Position numbers and translations under genes: made by a program. A stretch of 64,000 nucleotides of DNA, taken from Acanthacorydalis orientalis (Eukaryota; Arthropoda; Insecta; Megaloptera; Corydalidae). Where the stretch lies: positions 49,599,162 through 49,663,161 of the forward strand of contig CM068315.1 in the NCBI GenBank assembly GCA_034766995.1. Reading direction: 5' to 3'. Positions 23,730-34,977 of this stretch are shown here, piece after piece. Under the pieces are notes generated by a model. It ran no database searches, was not told where the DNA came from, and was given only the letters and a program-made list of their open reading frames with translations. Within the stretch, counting starts at the first letter, position 1. Every line of letters begins with the position of its first letter.

Positions 23730-24270
23730 TACTTATTAGTAGATATTTTAAATTATGATTTAGAAGGTATAACAATTTGCGAAACTATTTCTATTTAATA
23801 CAAAATAAAATCAATTACGAAAACCAACTAAACTCAAGTTTATATAGCGTTTTGATATTTTTTTTACATTCGGACAAGATGTACAAGAAGTTAAGTTTTT
23901 TATAGTTTTAATTTACATACTTAGTTATAGATTATTGAAATATTAATTACAACGAAAATTGCAGGTATTCATTAATTAAAATTTAAAAAAATCATAATTT
24001 ACAGTCTGCATACTCAAGTGTTCTCAATTAATGAATTTTCTCGAAATCTGTGCAAAATGTTAATGAAAAAAGATTATGTTTTGCTCTCAGTAACAATATT
24101 TTTTTACTTAGTAATTAATTGATGAAATTTTTATTTATTTATATGTTAGATATTCTTACAGAAAAGATAGAAATCTATTTCTACGTTTTGAAAAATATCA
24201 CATTTTTAATAATACAAAATTTTTAGATTATACTATAACATAAATACGATAAAATTTATGCATCTCCATG

Positions 24271-24271
<1 letters not shown>
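23730..24271. other. AT-rich stretch, no gene seen
   Basis: Flank of the mariner element. No frame or repeat recognised. Confidence 0.55.

Positions 24272-24316
<45 letters not shown>
24272..24316. repeat. (TA)n microsatellite
   Basis: 45-bp array. Downstream (24355-24797) two overlapping minus-strand frames of 75 and 103 codons have no domain. Confidence 0.95.
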
Positions 24317-24318
<2 letters not shown>

Positions 24319-25224
24319 CAATGTATTATAAGAACTAAAAGACATTTCTTTAATTTACGTAATGTGGTAATAAATTTCCACACAAGTCCACATGTTGAAA
24401 TATGATTTCAGCAAATAGAATAAAATTCGACGCGCAAATGAGAGTACGGTTCTAAGATCAAACAGTCGACAGCGATTCGAGATTACTAGTAAAGATACAT
24501 TGCGGTATATAGCCAAACATTTACCGTCGGTTTTACAACAACGGAAACTACTAACATTGGAACATAAATAACAACATGGCATTGAATTGGTACAACTACG
24601 ATGTCAGGGATGCAACAGTCAACTAATAAGTTGTATTTCATTGTAAATGTTTCAAGATTTATTGATGCTTTATACAACCAAACGTTTGTTTTTTTTCGAG
24701 ATTCCTTTTCGCAAAAAAATACACTGTATATATATATATATATACTAAAACAATTTTCGGTTAAATAAATCGAAAATGAAATTATTAAAAAAAACACGAC
24801 GAAGATGTTAGAAAAAGCGAAACAATTGAATTAAATTTCTTTTAAATAATAGATGGTCAATTAAGGTCTTTTAATTGACAAAGCAGTCATCTACGTAGCA
24901 ATTCTGATGAAAGATGAAGAAAACAAGCGACAAAATTGATACAATAGAACCGTACTAGCACAAATTTCAAACAAGATACATTCTGTAACATTTAGAATTC
25001 TATACGTTTATAAAAATACTACATTCTGAAAATAATGACATTGTGATATAAATTAAATATATATATATATATTTACAATATTAATAATAATAGGCAAATT
25101 TGTAATTATTATTATATTTGTTTTTAAACAAGACTATTTTGTTTTTTCGGTCAATTCAAATAAATTAAGTATAAAAATATTTAGACTATTTTCTGCTTTG
25201 CAGTAAATGTACTATATTTTAAAT

Positions 25225-25494
25225 CAGTGGTGTCAGACTCATATACGAACATGGGTCACCAAATTCAGTTTAAAAGAGTGAGAGGGTCGCAGAGAAAAGA
25301 AATTTAATGAGAGAAAGTAGGTCTTTTATTTATATTCGAAAATAACTCATTTAACTTTTACATTTGTTTTTTCTTTAATGAATTTAAAAAAATTAAAAAA
25401 TAAATATATTAAGTTTAGGTATTATTATCAAATGTCACAAGAAAATTTTAAATTAGAGAAAGTAAAAAAAATAATATTGTTTATTAAAAACTTG
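25225..25494 (-). mobile_element. hAT transposon 3' end, truncated (minus strand)
   Basis: CAGTGGTGTCAGACTCATAT at 25225 is the hAT terminus. The following 270 bp align with the reverse complement of the 3' end of the hAT relic at 32132-33034. Shared blocks include ATATTCGAAAATAACTCAT, TTAATGAATTT and TATTAAAAACTTGATAT. So this is a second copy of the same family in opposite orientation, retained from the right terminus to about the transposase stop codon. The match ends in a short TA-rich run at about 25495. Confidence 0.75.
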
Positions 25495-25595
25495 ATATAT
25501 ATATGTATATATTACTTTACTTTTAAATATTAAAATTTACATACTAAATATTATTTATAAAACGACGATCTCTCTTTTTGCAAAACTCAAATATC

Positions 25596-25602
<7 letters not shown>

Positions 25603-25665
<63 letters not shown>
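25603..25665. repeat. (TA)n microsatellite
   Basis: 63-bp pure array. Confidence 0.95.
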
Positions 25666-25667
<2 letters not shown>

Positions 25668-25865
25668 GGAATGTATTTTTTTATATAAAACTTCAATCAT
25701 ATTGAAAATAAAATAATTCTATATTTCAGGAATGCACTAATTTTATTTAACTATTTGATTAAATGTTTAAATAGAATGAAATGATGTCGGATAAATTTTC
25801 ATTATAATATCATTTATTTGACATAATTTATTAAACATTTTCTATGTAATGAAAATATTTAGTAA

Positions 25866-25889
25866 ATATATATATATATATATATATAT
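25866..25889. repeat. Short (TA)n microsatellite
   Basis: 24-bp array. Confidence 0.9.
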
Positions 25890-26011
25890 GTAGATAAATG
25901 TTTGTATGAAACATTATAAATATGCATAAATGTGTAAATAATTTGAAAGAGCAAAGATCCGTCTCTGTAAAAAGTATCGTGACTGAATCTTTTACAAAAT
26001 AAAATAAGTTC

Positions 26012-26036
26012 TTAAAACCCTTTGCATCTATCGCCA
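26012..26036. mobile_element. Possible TTAA-element terminus
   Basis: TTAA (26012-26015) followed two bases later by CCCTTTGCATCTATCGCC. This resembles the terminus at 7604 (CCCTTTGCACTCCTATGTCGG) and the ends of the element at 32395-32659. No partner end was found, so the resemblance could be chance. Confidence 0.25.
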
Positions 26037-26441
26037 TTCTAACTTTGTTTTAACTTCATTATTATTTTATAAGCGACGCGCACTACAACATAGCACGAGA
26101 ATTTCCATGAGAGAAGATTATCTTTTGAATTTTCTGCTACTTTGAATATACTAATTTGTATAGAACACTTCTTACTGTTATTGTGACAACGTCACTACCC
26201 GAGAAAAATTTCATTTTAACATCCGTATAAAAACATTTACTGTGGATCATAACCAATGATACAACATACTTTACAGCTTTTATTCACAATTTAACAAAAA
26301 TATACATTATTTATTGTGTTTTTTTCGAAATTCAGTTCATGAAGTTGATAAGATTATTCTTAAAAAAACAAATATATGTCGCCTTTTCTTTAATATTATA
26401 TTAAATTTTAATTTGATAAGTAAAGATTCATAATTGTACTG

Positions 26442-26474
<33 letters not shown>
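26442..26474. repeat. Compound (TA)n-(CA)n microsatellite
   Basis: TA at 26442-26465, then AC units to 26474. CA lies on the right here, the reverse of the usual arrangement in this window. Confidence 0.9.
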
Positions 26475-26974
26475 CAATATATGAAGTTAAATCAAAAAGT
26501 AAAATATTTTCAAAAATTCGCTAACAACAGACTTCGATTTTTTGAAATAGTTAATAATTTTCATTCATTTTGATATACTTAATCTGATAAAAAATGGAAA
26601 AAACATGCTCTAGTGTATAAAATCAATACACTTATTTTTTTAAAAAAATAACACTACTGATGTGCGACTTTCTTACCAATAAAATTAAAAAAAAAAACAA
26701 ACATAATTTTCAATGACACTATAAAAAATAAAATATATATTTTTGAAATAAAAACAAAATGGGCGAAAACTGATTATGGAAAATTGATTCCTGAAATGAA
26801 AGAATTCAAAAACAAACATGTGATAATAATTGGTCAATTTAATACACCTAGAAAACATTGTTATCAGGTGTTAGAAAATACTGTAAGTTAGATTTTAATG
26901 AAACATTTATTATCAGTGGTGCTATATTTCTGTATTTTCCAAGATAAATAACACTTGCACAATACACACAGTTA

Positions 26975-26975
26975 C

Positions 26976-27040
<65 letters not shown>
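26975..27040. repeat. Compound (CATA)n-(TA)n microsatellite
   Basis: CATA units (26975-26990) pass into a TA array (26988-27040). Confidence 0.95.
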
Positions 27041-27050
<10 letters not shown>

Positions 27051-27699
27051 CAAGTGCATGTATATAATACACTTTTTATCTAAAACTAATTTTCAACAAA
27101 GTAACATCCATTGAAATATACAGAAAGTAATTTAAAGAACCGTTATAGATGAAATTCGCAAATGAAGTCAGGTCAAAGCTATTTACCATTTACTAACGGA
27201 CTAGCTTTTAGAGATTAAGTTGAATGAAGTGAGCAACAACAAGTCTAAAGATTTCATCTAAGTTGGACAGTTGGCAGTAATCACTATATTGCTCACTGAC
27301 GCTGCTGTGTGACTAATTTCGAGCAGTGGAAAAGATCAAGTCGACGATGAACTTTTGAAATCAATTGTGAAAACTTCACAATGGAATTGAAATTTCCATT
27401 TTTACTGTATTATAAGTATTTTCAATTATGTTGCGTATTTTTTATCTTGTATTAGGCTATATTAAAGTTTGTGTTGGAATTGTCCTTATGTGGATTCATA
27501 CAATAATTTAAAATTTGTTTAAATTTTGATTTTTGTAAAACAGGTATAATCTTTATTCACAAATATACTTCACTTCAGTAATTATATTATAGTTATCTAT
27601 TCCGTGGAGCAATTTAAATAACATTTCAAAAGATTTCATAAAAATTAATATTATAAAATTTTAAATATTCAGTAATAAAGAAGATAAATGTATATAGGT
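27041..27699. other. No gene seen; slightly GC-richer at 27120-27400
   Basis: 27120-27400 is of higher complexity (TCACTGACGCTGCTGTGTG, AAGTCGACGATG), but frames are short and unassignable. Confidence 0.45.
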
Positions 27700-27721
27700 A
27701 CACACACACACACACACATAT

Positions 27722-27764
<43 letters not shown>
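27700..27764. repeat. Compound (CA)n-(TA)n microsatellite
   Basis: CA run (27700-27718), a short TATAGA, then a 41-bp TA array (27724-27764). Confidence 0.95.
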
Positions 27765-27765
<1 letters not shown>

Positions 27766-28514
27766 CATTATTGCTACAACGTAAGAAATTATCCTCCAAC
27801 TGACTGATTTTATCAAGAACATAATTTCCTGTAGAATACAGTCACGTAGAACTATGCAAAACTACAACCTAATAATTAAGAATAGTTCAGAGTTCATGCT
27901 GATTTGTTCAATTGCCGCAAAAATGTTTTTCAATCATTTTTCTCTTTTTCCCGATATATACATATATACAAATATATATAAAAAAGTACATATGAAAAGG
28001 AAATAAAGCGCAAATTAAGATTGATGCTAATCTGTACAGAGTTATAAAAAAGAACATAAGACATGAAAAAAATCTATATTAACTACACAAAAGGAAATTA
28101 TTCAAATAAATAGGAACACTATGGTAACTTTTCAGGAAATAACAATTTAAGAACAGATGTGAGTAGCATGAAACGAATTGAATTGGCAGAGATGTCGTCA
28201 AGTAAAATAAGTCGAACGAATAAGATAAAATCCTTTTTAAAAGTGGAAATCACATCGATTTCGAAACATAAAAAATATCGGAAACAAATCATAGTATAAG
28301 ACTCGATTATATAATTTCACATCTTATAGGTATTTTTCCATACTTTTTTATTTACATAATATTTTATCATAGACGAAATACATTATCGTAATTTTTTTTT
28401 ATTTTAAACTGTTTCTACATCTAACTTCAAATGAAAAGAAGAGTTTACTTTCATTTATATAATCTGATTTAAAAAGCTATTCAATACAATGCACACACAT
28501 ACAGACATACATGC

Positions 28515-28516
<2 letters not shown>
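27765..28516. other. AT-rich stretch, no gene seen
   Basis: Includes degenerate TA/CATATA sequence at about 27955-27985. Confidence 0.55.

Positions 28517-28571
<55 letters not shown>
28517..28571. repeat. (TA)n microsatellite
   Basis: 55-bp array after GACATACATGCAT. Confidence 0.95.
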
Positions 28572-28575
<4 letters not shown>

Positions 28576-28992
28576 TTTGAATCATCTAAAATGAAAACAT
28601 TTCCGTAAAAATTAAAAATGGAGAGTAAAAATATTATTTACGATAAAAAAGGTTTTAAAGAAATGTTAAATTTATTAATATAAATGAAATAAATATATCA
28701 AAGAAAGACAATCTTTTATAAAAATACAGAAATTTTAAATTTATCAAATAGTATGAATTAATAAGATCTTTTCGTGATATTCACATATTTTCTAGAGTTA
28801 TTTTGGAACAATCTACAGTTTAAAAATATTATGTAAGGAAAAATGATTAATTTAAACATTTTTTTTAACTATTAAACATTTATAAAACCAAGGAAACATA
28901 ATTCAGTCTCTTTTTTAATATAACTGTTTGTACAGTCTTAATCTTTTTATATTTTTCATTACATGGATGTTACAAAGAAAATATTATATTTA

Positions 28993-28996
<4 letters not shown>

Positions 28997-29060
<64 letters not shown>

Positions 29061-29062
29061 AT
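28997..29062. repeat. (TA)n microsatellite
   Basis: 66 bp with one TT phase shift at 29049-29050. A second array follows 40 bp later. Confidence 0.95.
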
Positions 29063-29098
29063 TATTTTAGAATTTACATTTAAAAATATGTTGAACAG

Positions 29099-29102
<4 letters not shown>

Positions 29103-29159
<57 letters not shown>
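29103..29159. repeat. (TA)n microsatellite
   Basis: 57-bp pure array. Confidence 0.95.
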
Positions 29160-29161
<2 letters not shown>

Positions 29162-29415
29162 CAATAATACATTAAATAAAACATGATGAGAAAATAAAAA
29201 TATACAGTAAATTCTGTACAAAAATTTGAGTCAGATCTAGACAAAATATTTTTGTACTGTATATTTTTTTTGCTATGAATAATTTCAGTGAAACCATATA
29301 AAAAATATGAAACATTAGATTTATGTTACTAATACAATGTTTATTTTTTTGTACATTTATGTGAAAAAAGCACACAGTACAGATGAAAACGAAAAAGTAT
29401 GTATAGAGAACTATA

Positions 29416-29538
29416 TTTTTTTAAAAAACATAATAAATTTAAAATTGTATTTTTAAATAACGACCATCAATCTTTTTTTTTAAAAAAATAGATATTTTAT
29501 GTCATAAGTATTGTTGAATCACATTTTTTTTAAAAAAA
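29416..29538. repeat. Cluster of three T-tract/A-tract palindromes
   Basis: T7A6 at 29416-29428, T9A7 at 29473-29488 and T8A7 at 29524-29538 occur within 125 bp. Similar tracts occur singly at 26635, 37351 and 39232. Confidence 0.7.
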
Positions 29539-29899
29539 TCAAATATATTAAAATGTATTTCGATAATAATTCTCATTCTTCCAATAAAAATAAAACGGAA
29601 ATAAGAAATTATATTGTTTAAAAATGATCTCATTTTTTAACTCGTATATAAGTAATAATTAAACTAAATAATATTTTAATATTATAACGCTTAAAAATAC
29701 TTACATATTGTATGGTTGTGTATTTACAATATTACAAAAAAATAATTTCTTGCCAAGAATAAAATTCAGTAAATAAAATATGAGATATTTCATTTTACTT
29801 TGCAAAAAATTAAATATAAATTAAAAAATTAATTTGGAATTATTTCAAAAATATAAATAGTATTAACAAATATTTTATTGCTATATATAAATATATAGT

Positions 29900-29903
<4 letters not shown>

Positions 29904-29956
<53 letters not shown>
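29904..29956. repeat. (TA)n microsatellite
   Basis: 53-bp array, preceded by a degenerate TATATAAATATATAG. Confidence 0.95.
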
Positions 29957-29958
<2 letters not shown>

Positions 29959-30816
29959 TGACGTAATAATCTAGTCACTCAAAAATCCAAAATATATATA
30001 TTATCTGAAAAAGAAATCAAATGCACTTAAATTGTTATAGGTCAAAATTGAATTATTAACTCTCATCCTATGATCTGATAAAAGTACAATAATACTCTTC
30101 AAATATTAATTGAAAAAAATATTAAACTTCATCAGACAAAGAACAGGAATATATATATTTAATATTCAGAGAAGTACTCAATTGAGATTAAGACGCTTTT
30201 TGGCCTTCAGTAACTGTCATCAGCAAAAAATTAAATATTCAGTTCTTAAAATGTATGAGAAAGCAATTTTCTAAAAAACTCTATCAAACAAACTAAAATT
30301 ATGAACTTCTTTATGAAAATTTATTCTTGCTAAAACTATTATATTTTGAAATTAAATTATAATATTTTTTGTACTGATGCTTACTGATTTTCACAAGTTA
30401 ATTTTCCATTTCTCACAATACATACAAATTTTTTTGGATTAAAAACGTGACAAAATTTTGATAATTTTCATTAGTTCTAATGTAAATTTTATTAAAAATG
30501 CCAATCACCTTCATTATTAAGTTATATACTTTTTCTGTATTTTTATAATATGATAATCATCAGAATTTGCATAAGCAAAAATCAAAATGATCAATAATCA
30601 ATCATTAAACATTTTTGATTACAAAAAAAGTAATTTATGAGTGGAGTAAAAAACTTAACGAGGTTCATTTATATTTCAATATTATTAAAAAATTTTATTG
30701 CGAACAAACATGTCAATTTAAATGTTTTACTGAACTTTGTCTAAAAAAGTTGATAATCTAAAAATTTTACAGGTTTTTTTTGATTATAGTGTCAACATTA
30801 AATGTATACTTACACA

Positions 30817-30819
<3 letters not shown>
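29957..30819. other. AT-rich stretch, no gene seen
   Basis: No transposon ends or open frames of note. Confidence 0.55.

Positions 30820-30881
<62 letters not shown>
30820..30881. repeat. (TA)n microsatellite
   Basis: 62-bp array, flanked by CACAAACA on the left and CACACATG on the right. Confidence 0.95.
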
Positions 30882-30884
<3 letters not shown>

Positions 30885-31756
30885 CACATGTACACAAAAA
30901 CAAAATTAATAAATTAATTGAGAAAATATAATAAACTTATTCGATTGAAATTATAATTCAAACATACATGAATAATTAATATAAATTTAATTGACGATTT
31001 AAACAGAATCGTGACTTGTGTAAAACGTATCAAATTATAATATTTTAACGTCAGAAAAAAAATCCAACATTTGTTTTCATACTGCAGAATTAAAAATTAA
31101 TTGAATTAGAAAGAAACTGAATAATAATTAATGGTATCAAATTTATAAATTAACTCTATTTAGTATATGTACAGAATAATATTTAATTGAAACTTATTTA
31201 AGTTGAAGTAAACCAAACTACTGATTAATTTGCATATAAAAGTACACATCAAATAGAATAAACAAGTCGAAATGGATAAAATAAAACTTAGAACTGCTAA
31301 TGTATCTTAAGATAAATTAAAATTTAATCGAGTTGCTCTTAAGTTTGAATTAACATAGTGATTGTATAAGTTGTACGTACATATTCGTATTAGTCTCACT
31401 GTACCAAAGAGTATACTTGATTAACTCATTAATTTTGATTTGTTTTATCGTGATTTAAACACTGATACTTTAATTCTAATTTTCTCCGACGCCATTATGG
31501 ACGCCATTCACTGAACCAATTGGATACTTGATCAGTAGTGTGAATCGATTGATTCCTAATAAAGAAAATTAACTTGAAGCTAGACTCTATAGAGTTGATA
31601 TTTCAGTCAGTTATTTTAAACGTTCAGACTTTCATCACAACGCTCTTTATAAATTTGTTTTAGTCGTTTCATTCGTTTGTTACCTTTCGTTATTTTTGTT
31701 GGAATAAAAATACTATCATTCTGCTTTATAGATTGATATGCAATTCTTCTATACAC

Positions 31757-31758
<2 letters not shown>
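30882..31758. other. Mostly AT-rich, no gene seen
   Basis: 31480-31520 is locally richer and repeats GACGCCATT twice (CCGACGCCATTATGGACGCCATTC). No frame is supported. Confidence 0.5.
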
Positions 31759-31797
<39 letters not shown>

Positions 31798-31812
31798 AGA
31801 GAGAGAGAGAGA
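31759..31812. repeat. Compound (TA)n-(GA)n microsatellite
   Basis: 36-bp TA array (31759-31794) followed by AG units to 31812. The minus-strand 81-codon frame across it is read-through (Ser-Leu and Tyr-Ile runs). Confidence 0.95.
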
Positions 31813-32225
31813 AAGACAGTAAAAATAATAAAAATGCTATTATCAGACTAAATGAAAACAATATTTCAAAAATTGACCATAAGTGGAATAATTTATTGAA
31901 TGTGTATATTTGTTAGCACAATTTCAATATATAAAACATTTCTTCCATTAATTTTCCAATAACTAATTTCATTGTATAAAAAACATCTCTGGAAATTGAA
32001 CAAATTAAAGTCTTGGGGTGATTATATTTAATTAACAAGTATGTTAAAATTCCATCAGAAAGTTTGAGATTATGTTCAGGTTTCCGTCATTTGGTAATCA
32101 TTTTTGTTTGCTTACAGTTGTTGCTTTACATTAGTGGTGTCAAACACGTCCGCGGCCCAAAACTTGAAGATGATTTTATTAAAATAATTAAAATATTAAA
32201 ATAATAATAAAAAGTAATATCTAAA

Positions 32226-32770
32226 TGGAATTGATTGAAATTCACGGTGCTAAAAGAAAAGTATAATGAAGTTGGTATTTCAGATTTTTATTTGTACTTG
32301 CCGGAACATTTTATTGAAATGCTTATGTTTACAGCAAGAATTTTAGCAATGTTTGGTACTGCATACCTATGTGAAGAATTAATTTCACTTTTAACTCTCT
32401 GCGGATTAGAACTTATTCAATTGTATTTTTCGCTGGATCAAATATACTTTTTGTATAAAGTGAAATCATGTGCTGAATAACGGTTTTAATAGAATTTTAG
32501 ATTTAATGGAGAATAATAATAATTATTTGAGAATAAAAATGTGGTTTAGTTTTTGGTATGGTATAGATAGCGAAATTATTTTTTGCTGCTATAGTCGCGA
32601 CTTTCGACCTAGTAAGAAGAAGTGTGATGCCGCTTGTAAGGCGACATTCGACCGCAGAGTTAAAGACTAATAAGACTTCACACAGGTCAAGATCAACAAA
32701 TGAATATTTAACATCTATAGTAAAAATATTATCACAAAAAAAACACCCGATATTAATATCAAGTTTTTAA
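32226..32770 (+). pseudogene. hAT transposase C-terminal (dimerisation) domain, frameshifted and split
   Basis: From 32226 one frame reads MELIEIH. After a frameshift near 32247 another reads VLKEKYNEVGISDFY, then EHFIEMLMFTARILAMFG and TAYLCEELIS to 32390, the conserved hAT C-terminal dimerisation block. It stops matching at TTAA 32391-32394 and resumes after TTAA 32660-32663 with NKTSHRSRSTNEYLTSIVKI, ending in a TAA at 32768-32770. Removing the insert and one TTAA joins the two halves in one frame with no stop. The 81- and 66-codon frames (32235-32480, 32470-32670) are therefore part transposase and part insert. The N-terminal zinc finger and catalytic core are missing. Confidence 0.8.
32395..32659. 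mobile_element. Nested TTAA-flanked MITE (265 bp) inside the hAT relic
   Basis: It is flanked by TTAA on both sides (32391-32394, 32660-32663). The left end CTCTCTGCGGATTAGAAC and the right end, as complement, CTCTGCGGTCGAATGTCGCC, are inverted repeats differing by a CT insertion near the tip. An imperfect subterminal palindrome (GTCGCC with GCGGCA) near 32627-32645 echoes the hairpin at 7623-7641. TTAA duplication defines piggyBac-type integration. There is no transposase, so it is non-autonomous. Confidence 0.8.
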
Positions 32771-33034
32771 TAAAAAATATGTTTTTTTTAATTTCTCTGA
32801 TTTAAAATTTCCTTGGAACTTTTGATAATAATATTTACAATTCTTGTATTTTTTTAATTTTTACAAATTCATTAAAAAAAAATAAATGTGAAATTTTGAT
32901 GAGTTATTTTCGAATATAACTAAAAGATCTTTTTCGCCGGCTAAATTTTTTTTGAATGACTTTTGGTCTGCGCCAACAGATTTTCTTAAACTGAATAATT
33001 GGGTCTGCATTCATATATGAGTTTGACACCACTG

Positions 33035-33555
33035 TTTTATATGATTAGCTTTCTTCTAGACAGCATTAAAAAATATTTTTGTATATTAGTGTTGAGATGT
33101 ACAGGTCTATATGAATATTAGTTACAATTCGAATAAGTAAAATATATAAATAATCTTAATTTATGGTAAAAAAAGCATTTAAAATCCTGAAATATATTCT
33201 ACTGTATTACATATATTAAAAAAGTTTGCTGCCCAAGAATCTAATCAACATTTAGATAAATAAAATAATAGAAGTTTTTTTTCTTTTTGTACTAAAATTG
33301 ATTTCTAATGACAATTATTAAAATCAATTGAATTAAGTTCATATGTGGTGATCTTATTGTATTGATGCATATTTTTCTATAAATAACATCAAGTTGTAAT
33401 ATTTTCTCAACAGGGTAGAATAATTGACATAGGAACATAAAATAAATGAAAAGTTGAAAATAAGAAGGCAAGATTATACTATAAGAGATGACAAGTTTCT
33501 GTTGACGGTGGAAATTGTTGAAAAAGAAACATACACACGTACGCATACAAATTCA
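33035..33555. other. AT-rich stretch, no gene seen
   Basis: An 84-codon minus-strand frame (33292-33546) lacks any recognisable motif. Confidence 0.5.
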
Positions 33556-33559
33556 TATC

Positions 33560-34160
33560 GTATGTAACGTAATATTGTATAAATTTGATTCCGTTCACAT
33601 TCAACAATAACACGCGAATTTTACGGCTTCAGAAAAAGTGTCGCGTTAACGTAAAATTCCATATAAACGCGCGGAGTAAGTATAAGAAAGCCGTTGAAGA
33701 ACGAAGTTGAAATCTTCTGCGACGATTTGTGCAGGCTGCGAAAAGGATGTGTCGCCTCCGACTCGGAGACACAGAGCGGCTGCTTGACACGGCCTAATTA
33801 ATTGAGAGTGACAATGTTACTAGCGCAGCCTTTCTCGTTTCACTAAAGCCTGTCCAATGCCATCATTGTTATAAAGTACTTTTAGTACTTACACACAGTT
33901 CCGTGTTGTGAGATACTATGGCTGTGATGCGTCTGACATTGTTGTAGTCAGTGTTTTCTCCTTCTGCTTATTCGCGGCTCACGCCCGTGTCTTTCGCTAT
34001 TTAAGTAAGAAGTTTTCAGTTCGAATGTACGTCATCGTAATTTTGTTATAGTGTTTACACGTTCTGCTTAATTCGATATTGCAATAATTTCATAGAAATA
34101 CATTTTATTTCTTGTCGTCTGTTTTCGCGCTGATTTTGACGAGATGATTGATGAGTGAGC
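33560..34160 (+). promoter_or_regulatory. Long GC-richer block, promoter/first-exon-like
   Basis: About 600 bp, the longest block of high-complexity, CpG-containing sequence in the window. It includes CGCGTTAACG, AAACGCGCGGAG, CGCCTCCGACTCGGAG and ATTCGCGGCTCACGCCCG. An arthropod-type initiator TCAGT lies at 33948-33952, and AAGTAAGA at 34003-34010 would serve as a splice donor (GT at 34005). That would allow a short non-coding first exon on the plus strand. An eight-codon frame starting ATGGCTGTG lies just before. There is no TATA box at the expected distance. Promoter status is inference. Confidence 0.4.
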
Positions 34161-34395
34161 AGGTTTTGCGAGCGCGTTGATTAATAAGATTAAATTCAAG
34201 AAAAATAACCTTATAAAATATGAAATTTGTTCGAATAATTACGTTTTATAAATTAGTATCAATTCGTAAAACTTTTACAGTCATCTATTATTTTCTGTAC
34301 AAAAATGACGAGAAATAATTTCAACATTAAAACAATAAGATTAACAAGTTCTAAAAGAGATTTTAAGAATTTCTACGAATATTATTCACAAGGAG

Positions 34396-34418
34396 ATATA
34401 TATATATATATATATATA
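34396..34418. repeat. Short (TA)n microsatellite
   Basis: 23-bp array, 38 bp upstream of the next. Confidence 0.9.
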
Positions 34419-34455
34419 CATAATTAATAATATCATTTCCCAATAAATAAGTCCA

Positions 34456-34456
<1 letters not shown>

Positions 34457-34505
<49 letters not shown>
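34457..34505. repeat. (TA)n microsatellite
   Basis: 49-bp array. Confidence 0.95.
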
Positions 34506-34509
<4 letters not shown>

Positions 34510-34687
34510 CTATTCTTTTTATTAATCTGATCGACAATTTTAAAAGACAATAAAAAAATTACAGTTTTAAGTTCAAAATGGTCACATTTCTGTGAATTCT
34601 TCGTTAATTTTTAAAATGTGATCAGTTTGGTACCCAAATAAATGTTTTTTTATTTATACTGTGTCTGACACCGTAGCTATATACCAA

Positions 34688-34977
34688 CAGAGGACAAACT
34701 ACGGCTCCCAAAGATACTCTGTGCGGCTCCAGAGACAATATTGGGTTTCATTGCAAATTTTCTTAAACTCTTATATTAATAATCTATAGAAGTATAGTAT
34801 CTACCAATATAAGAATATTTTATATATAATATTATGTGAGTAGGACTACTATATAGTTGTATTTTTTAATTATTTATAAATACAATTTTAAAATTATATT
34901 TTCTGTGGCTCATACGTCCAAAAATGTATAAAAAGTCTTATATGTGGCTTTTTTATCGAAGAAATTGTACACCCCTG
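34688..34977. mobile_element. hAT-type MITE of a second family
   Basis: The left end CAGAGGACAAACTACGGCTC, followed by TGCGGCTCC, and the right end, complement CAGGGGTGTACAATTTCTTC followed by AAGCCACATATAAGAC, have the CAGGGGTGTCCAAACT...GCGGCTC layout of common hAT elements. The left flank CTATATAC (34677-34684) and right flank CTATACAC (34978-34985) match at seven of eight bases, but three extra bases separate the left flank from CAG. There is no coding content. The termini differ from the 32132 family. Confidence 0.55.

Larger units (their letters stand above)
32132..33034 (+). mobile_element. hAT transposon relic with decayed target duplication
   Basis: The left terminus TAGTGGTGTCAAAC (32132) and the right terminus, complement CAGTGGTGTCAAACTCATAT (ending 33034), are hAT-type inverted repeats; CGCGGCCC lies subterminally on the left. 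The 8-bp flanks CTTTACAT (32124-32131) and TTTTATAT (33035-33042) match at six positions and differ only by C/T changes, as expected of an aged 8-bp duplication. Inside is the end of a hAT transposase, itself split by a nested 265-bp element (32395-32659). Most of the transposase is absent. A second copy of the right end lies at 25225-25494. Confidence 0.85.

Noticed and set aside
32235..32670. Two adjacent small ORFs as novel proteins
   Set aside because: They are explained by a hAT transposase remnant interrupted by a TTAA-flanked MITE.
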